Origin: Rubripirellula sp.
GTDB taxonomy: Bacteria; Planctomycetota; Planctomycetia; Pirellulales; Pirellulaceae
Length of the DNA stretch: 45,865 nucleotides
Direction of reading: 5' to 3'
Assembly: GCA_012270385.1 (NCBI GenBank)
Contig: JAAXIK010000222.1
Span: 1 to 45,865, forward strand
The translations under genes were made by a program, and so were the position numbers. The notes beneath the pieces are model-generated. The model was not told the origin of the DNA, searched no databases, and saw nothing but the letters and a program-made list of their open reading frames with translations. Below are positions 42,385-45,865 of the stretch, one piece after another. Position 1 is the stretch's first letter. Each line of letters starts with the position of its first letter.

Positions 42385-43500
42385 TCACTGTTTGGCCGCA
42401 TTCACTTTCGCTGCCATCAGTCGCCGCCAAAATTCACGGTCAAACGCAGCAGTGCTAACGCTCCTAGGGTCGACGCCGAGCCTTTCAACGTCCCAAGCCT
42501 GCCTGGTAGACACGAAGATTCTCCGACCGAGATATCCTTTGGCTGAAGCCGTTCCAGCAGGAGCATCCGTGGGCCGTTCTGAGTGATTCAACCACCAAAG
42601 ATAGCCATAGTTGGGCTTCAACCTTTGCGATGCCTTCAGCGATGCAACACGAAATCGATCATCCGGTATCACTTTTTTTCCCTGCCAATTCCCCTGTGCT
42701 TGCATCAATAAACCAATACGCGCCAAATCGCGCGCACTGGACGCGAAACCAAATGCATTCAATGCGGTAATCGACTTCGCGCGGGGAATCCACTCCGACT
42801 CAGTCATCCCTATTGGGTCCATCAACCACTTCCGAGTGAGCTCATGAACCGACATTCCCGAAGATACAACAAGACAATCACGTACCACTGCATAAGCAGC
42901 CGTGTTGTAAAACCATTGCGTTCCCGGCTTTGCCTGAAAATGCAAGTCGGCAGTCAGACCACTCGTCATGGATAACAGATGTTTTATCTTGATTTCAGCT
43001 TCCTGCGCCGGTGCTGCGTTGGACCATCCCACGCCTAAGTGCTTTGAGACAGAATCCTCAATCTGCAACAGTTTTTTGTGGACGGCAACGCCCACTAGAA
43101 TCGAAACAATGCTCTTCTGAACCGAAGCGACATCTTCGATGGCTTGTTGTCGGTCATTTAATCTGACGAACATACGTCGATACCCTCCACTGGTCGCCCC
43201 GGATACTTTGCCCCAGTGTTTCTCCGCAAGGATCCTTCCTTGCCACAAAATCAAGACACTACTCGAACGCTGTTCACCTACCCAATCCAATAAAGCGTTA
43301 AGCCGTGATTGATTCCAACCCGCCACCTCGGCGTCTACGGTCTCCCACTGCCCCTGCTTACCTGGAAAGTAAAGATTTAAAGCAACAGCTGTTTCCAAAT
43401 TCCCCGTGTCAGGGGCCTGCCCTAAAATATTCCCGGATGATGAAACGGCTCCGAAAATGACGGCGAATAGAGAGCAATGCACTAGAGGTAATGTTTGCAT
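42385..43500 (-). CDS. Exported beta-lactamase-family serine hydrolase
   Basis: The 371-residue product is a class C beta-lactamase/esterase-type serine hydrolase. The nucleophile motif SxxK is Ser126-Val-Gln-Lys129 (DVASVQKSIVSIL), HLLSMTSGL is the usual following block, and the second catalytic element is YNTAAY with Tyr198. A signal peptide (SLFAVIFGAVSSSGNILGQA) leads the protein, so it is exported. The ATG at 43500 is chosen over that at 43554 because GAGG (43507-43510) lies six bases upstream of it. Most such proteins in bacteria are esterases, peptidases or transacylases rather than antibiotic-resistance enzymes, and nothing here indicates resistance. Confidence 0.87.
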   Translation of the reverse strand: MQTLPLVHCSLFAVIFGAVSSSGNILGQAPDTGNLETAVALNLYFPGKQGQWETVDAEVAGWNQSRLNALLDWVGEQRSSSVLILWQGRILAEKHWGKVSGATSGGYRRMFVRLNDRQQAIEDVASVQKSIVSILVGVAVHKKLLQIEDSVSKHLGVGWSNAAPAQEAEIKIKHLLSMTSGLTADLHFQAKPGTQWFYNTAAYAVVRDCLVVSSGMSVHELTRKWLMDPIGMTESEWIPRAKSITALNAFGFASSARDLARIGLLMQAQGNWQGKKVIPDDRFRVASLKASQRLKPNYGYLWWLNHSERPTDAPAGTASAKGYLGRRIFVSTRQAWDVERLGVDPRSVSTAAFDREFWRRLMAAKVNAAKQ

Positions 43501-43960
43501 CGGTAACCTCACGAATGGACAACGACCGGAGGGAAGCGTTAGCTTTATGAACACATACTCGAGAGACGCTTTTCAAAATACAATAGTTGCACCATTAAAG
43601 GTTACCCATAATCATCGCATAGGTCCAAAAGGATCACGAACACACCGTATGGGTATTCCATTCCGAAAGTGTGTAGACAGACTTCTTCTGCCCTGAACTA
43701 GAAAAGTCGCTTGGCTGGTATCGGATTATCGTGACTACCGCCCCCGTAAGTCCACACATCTCTCCGAAACTCGACACTTTTTGCATTTTCGAATCAATCT
43801 GATTTCCCTGCAGGATCTACTGCTGGAGAAACACCTGAACGGAAGCGAGAATGATACGATGAACCGTTCAATACCTGGCCCCCTTTTGAATCAGAGGGGC
43901 ACGAAAGCTTTTGGAGTTGTGCTCATCATGCTTGCGAGGAACGAATTGGAACGGTTTAAC
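43501..43960. other. Divergent intergenic region
   Basis: These 460 bp lie between the serine hydrolase and the FG-GAP pseudogene. Open frames starting at 43554 (minus) and 43781 (plus) are N-terminal extensions that lack family support. GAGG at 43507-43510 belongs to the hydrolase gene. No further feature was recognised. Confidence 0.4.
43507..43510 (-). promoter_or_regulatory. Shine-Dalgarno site of the serine hydrolase gene
   Basis: GAGG on the minus strand lies six bases before the ATG at 43500 and favours that start, which also begins directly at the signal peptide. Confidence 0.6.
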
Positions 43961-45451
43961 ATGAAGAGTCAAGCTGTCAGAAGTTTCAACAAATCGACGT
44001 TGTTAGGCCTCACTTTGCTGCTCATCAGCACCCTCAAGGTCACGGTGACTCATGCACAATTCACAGATGTAAGCGAAACACTTGGGTTCTCAGGTGGCGG
44101 AAAAGCCGCGTTTGCCGACTATGATGGTGACGGATGGGTAGACTTATTTGCGGGTCAACTCTTCCATAACGAGCACGGAAACCGATTCAGTCCAGTGGCC
44201 GAAAGTGGGTTGCCTGGTGGCGAAGCAATTTGGGGTGACTTCGATAACGATAGTCTACCTGATCTGTTTTTCTTCACTGGCGGTGGTGGACTTTACCGCA
44301 ATGTCGGTGCCGGCAAATTCGAACAGGTCGAATTCCCAGCACTGCCAACGGTCAACTCGAGAGGCGGCATCTGGAGCGACTTTAACTTAGATGGCCGGCT
44401 GGATCTGTTCGTAGGAGGCTATGAAGTCTAGCAGAAAAAGGTGCACCCAGACGTAATCTCTCTCAATCAACCCGACGGAACATTCAAGGAAGCATGGCGT
44501 TCATCATAGTGAGCTTGTTATTCGGCTCGCGGTGTCGTTGCTGCCGACCTGAACGAAGATGGAAAAATTGATGTTTATGTTTCCAATTACCGGTTACAGC
44601 CAAACCATCTTTGGCTCAACCAAGGTGGCGGAAATTTCGAAGAGGTTGCAGAAACCGTTGGTGCTGCGGGGATCGGAGATGGCGGAACCATCACTTACAC
44701 AGGCGGCATTCAATATCGTGTCTTCGGCCACACCATCGGCTCTGCTTTGGGTGACCTAGATAATGACGGGCACATCGATATCTTTGTCGGTAACTTCAGT
44801 CATCCAAGGGTAGGACAAGATCATCCCCAGTTTTTGCGGAACCTTATAACCGAGGGTGAAATCAAGTTTGAAGATAGATCGGAGGGGTCCGGACTAGAGT
44901 GGCAGGAGTCGTTCGCTTCGGCGGCCTTGGGTGACTACGACAACGACGGCGATCTCGATCTTTACTTCACAACCGTCTATGCCGTTGGAAGTGGTAGTAT
45001 CAAGAATTTTCCAGTCCTCTATTCCAATCAAGGCTCGTGGAAATTTAAGAATACGACCAAGGATGAATCACTTCCAGATCTGCCTCCTACCTATCAGTCC
45101 GCGTGGGCAGATATTGATAATGATGGTGATCTCGACTTATGCACTGCAGGAAAACTCTTTCGGAACGACGCTCAACGAGGCCATTGGATTCAGTTGCAAC
45201 TTGTTGGTAATGGAACCGAAGTCAGTCGATCAGCATTTGGCGCTGTCGCGCGGAAACAGCTTGGGGATCAAGTGCGGACCCGCATTGTAAAGCCGGGAAC
45301 AGGAGAGGGAAATCAGAGTGATGCTCGACTGCACTTTGGATTAGGAGATCAAGAAGAACCTGTCTTGGTGGAAATCACTTGGCCCGGAGGAAAACAACAG
45401 ACAGTTGGGTCTTTAGCTGTCGATCAACAGCATCGCGTTGTCATGGAATAG
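43961..45451 (+). pseudogene. FG-GAP/VCBS and ASPIC/UnbV (CRTAC1-like) protein gene with three in-frame stops
   Basis: The gene would encode a secreted protein of about 496 codons. A signal peptide (STLLGLTLLLISTLKVTVTHA) leads into FG-GAP-type calcium-binding loops (FADYDGDGWVDLFAG, WGDFDNDSLPDLFFF, LNEDGKIDVYVSN, LGDLDNDGHIDIFVG, LGDYDNDGDLDLYFT). The C-terminus is an ASPIC/UnbV domain (GHWIQLQLVGNGTE to ITWPGGKQQTV). Translation in the same frame is interrupted by TAG at 44429-44431 and TAG-TGA at 44507-44512, with no frame change, and the coding signal is continuous on both sides. The first stop sits where relatives usually have Trp (GYEV then W). A sequencing error cannot be excluded, but three stops make decay by point mutation likelier. 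Two fragments could be expressed, the second from the ATG at 44747. Confidence 0.85.
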
Positions 45452-45476
45452 TTGACAGGCATCGGATTTTCATAAT

Positions 45477-45770
45477 ATGCCCAATATAAACGATGACCAT
45501 GTTGATGAGCTTCTAGAGCGAGTCAAGGCAGAACCAGATACCACGTGTAGAGCGTGCAAGAAACTCATAACCAACTGGAAACAAGGTGCTGGAGTTGCTC
45601 CTTGGGAACAGGATATGACAGTATGGAAATTCTGCCCTCACTGTGGAGAAAGTGAGACAGAAGATAGGGGATGCTTATATCTCTTTCTCTTGATCGGTAC
45701 TGTTGCGTTGATATTATGGCTTTATGAATGGTATGAAACTGGCGTAATGCCTGGTTTATTTAAGCAGTAG
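45477..45770 (+). CDS. Small zinc-ribbon membrane protein of unknown function
   Basis: The 97-residue product has two CxxC pairs, CRACKK and CPHCGE (about 30 residues apart), forming a probable zinc ribbon in the N-terminal half. One membrane helix follows (LYLFLLIGTVALILWLYEW, about residues 68-86). An acidic segment (SETEDRG) separates the two. It begins 25 bp after the FG-GAP pseudogene stop and may have shared its transcript. No family was recognised. The 95 bp after it, to the window end, show nothing definite. Confidence 0.65.
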   Translation: MPNINDDHVDELLERVKAEPDTTCRACKKLITNWKQGAGVAPWEQDMTVWKFCPHCGESETEDRGCLYLFLLIGTVALILWLYEWYETGVMPGLFKQ

Positions 45771-45865
45771 AAATAATAAATCCGTTTTGCTGTTTAGATT
45801 TCAACTTGTGTTTTTAACCACGGAAAGGCTGACAAACAAAATTAATCAAGTAAGTGGTGCAAGTT

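Noticed and set aside
42385-43500. Antibiotic-resistance beta-lactamase
   Set aside because: The SxxK fold is shared by many esterases and peptidases; nothing in sequence or context points to resistance.

Overview
The window looks like chromosomal DNA of a marine-type planctomycete, probably of the Pirellulaceae lineage, although this is inferred from gene content and no rRNA gene is present to confirm it. The signs are a moderate-to-low GC content, a fused AroD-AroE protein, a secreted S8 protease carrying an LEPR-like N-terminal motif, DUF1571, sulfatase, FG-GAP/ASPIC and PQQ-propeller proteins, an LptD-like outer-membrane protein, and response regulators fused to RsbW-like ATPase domains. 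I see no tRNA, rRNA, CRISPR array, phage or insertion sequence.

Layout. Positions 1-7386 (minus strand) hold a four-gene run: an FtsX-type ABC permease, a lipoate-ligase-family protein, a eukaryote-like UAP1-type UDP-sugar pyrophosphorylase, and an HlyD/MacA-type adaptor cut by the window edge. Positions 7630-16552 hold cutA, a convergent lptD-like gene, a DUF885 metallopeptidase, a translationally coupled radical SAM (HemW-like) plus GcvH-like pair, and a PQQ-type beta-propeller protein. Positions 16616-25000 are mostly housekeeping: aroDE, a GNAT acetyltransferase, a prepilin peptidase with a degraded active-site motif, a response regulator/ATPase fusion, a class II photolyase, rplM-rpsI and infA.

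Positions 25235-28613 hold three lineage-type proteins of unknown or loosely known role (an exported protein, DUF1571 and a DinB-like protein). Positions 28740-36019 form a possible carbohydrate and sodium module: sulfatase, Na+/solute symporter fused to HEAT-like repeats, HpcH/HpaI aldolase, and a convergent NhaC-type Na+/H+ antiporter with a large soluble insertion. Sulfated sugar is freed outside the cell, a Na+-driven carrier could import the product, the aldolase could split a 2-keto-3-deoxy sugar acid, and the antiporter could restore the Na+ gradient; this chain is inference.

Positions 36323-45865 are accessory: an exported endonuclease/phosphatase-family protein, a 2OG-Fe(II) oxygenase, a 1204-residue secreted protease with a 552-bp tandem duplication that is identical by eye, a serine hydrolase, an FG-GAP/ASPIC gene broken by three in-frame stop codons, and a small zinc-ribbon membrane protein.

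The observations most worth following are the radical SAM/GcvH-like pair, the Asp-to-Tyr change in the ATP-binding G1 box of the regulator, the perfect duplication in the protease, the same-frame nonsense pseudogene, and the symporter-HEAT fusion. I did not find an obvious complete new defence or mobile system.
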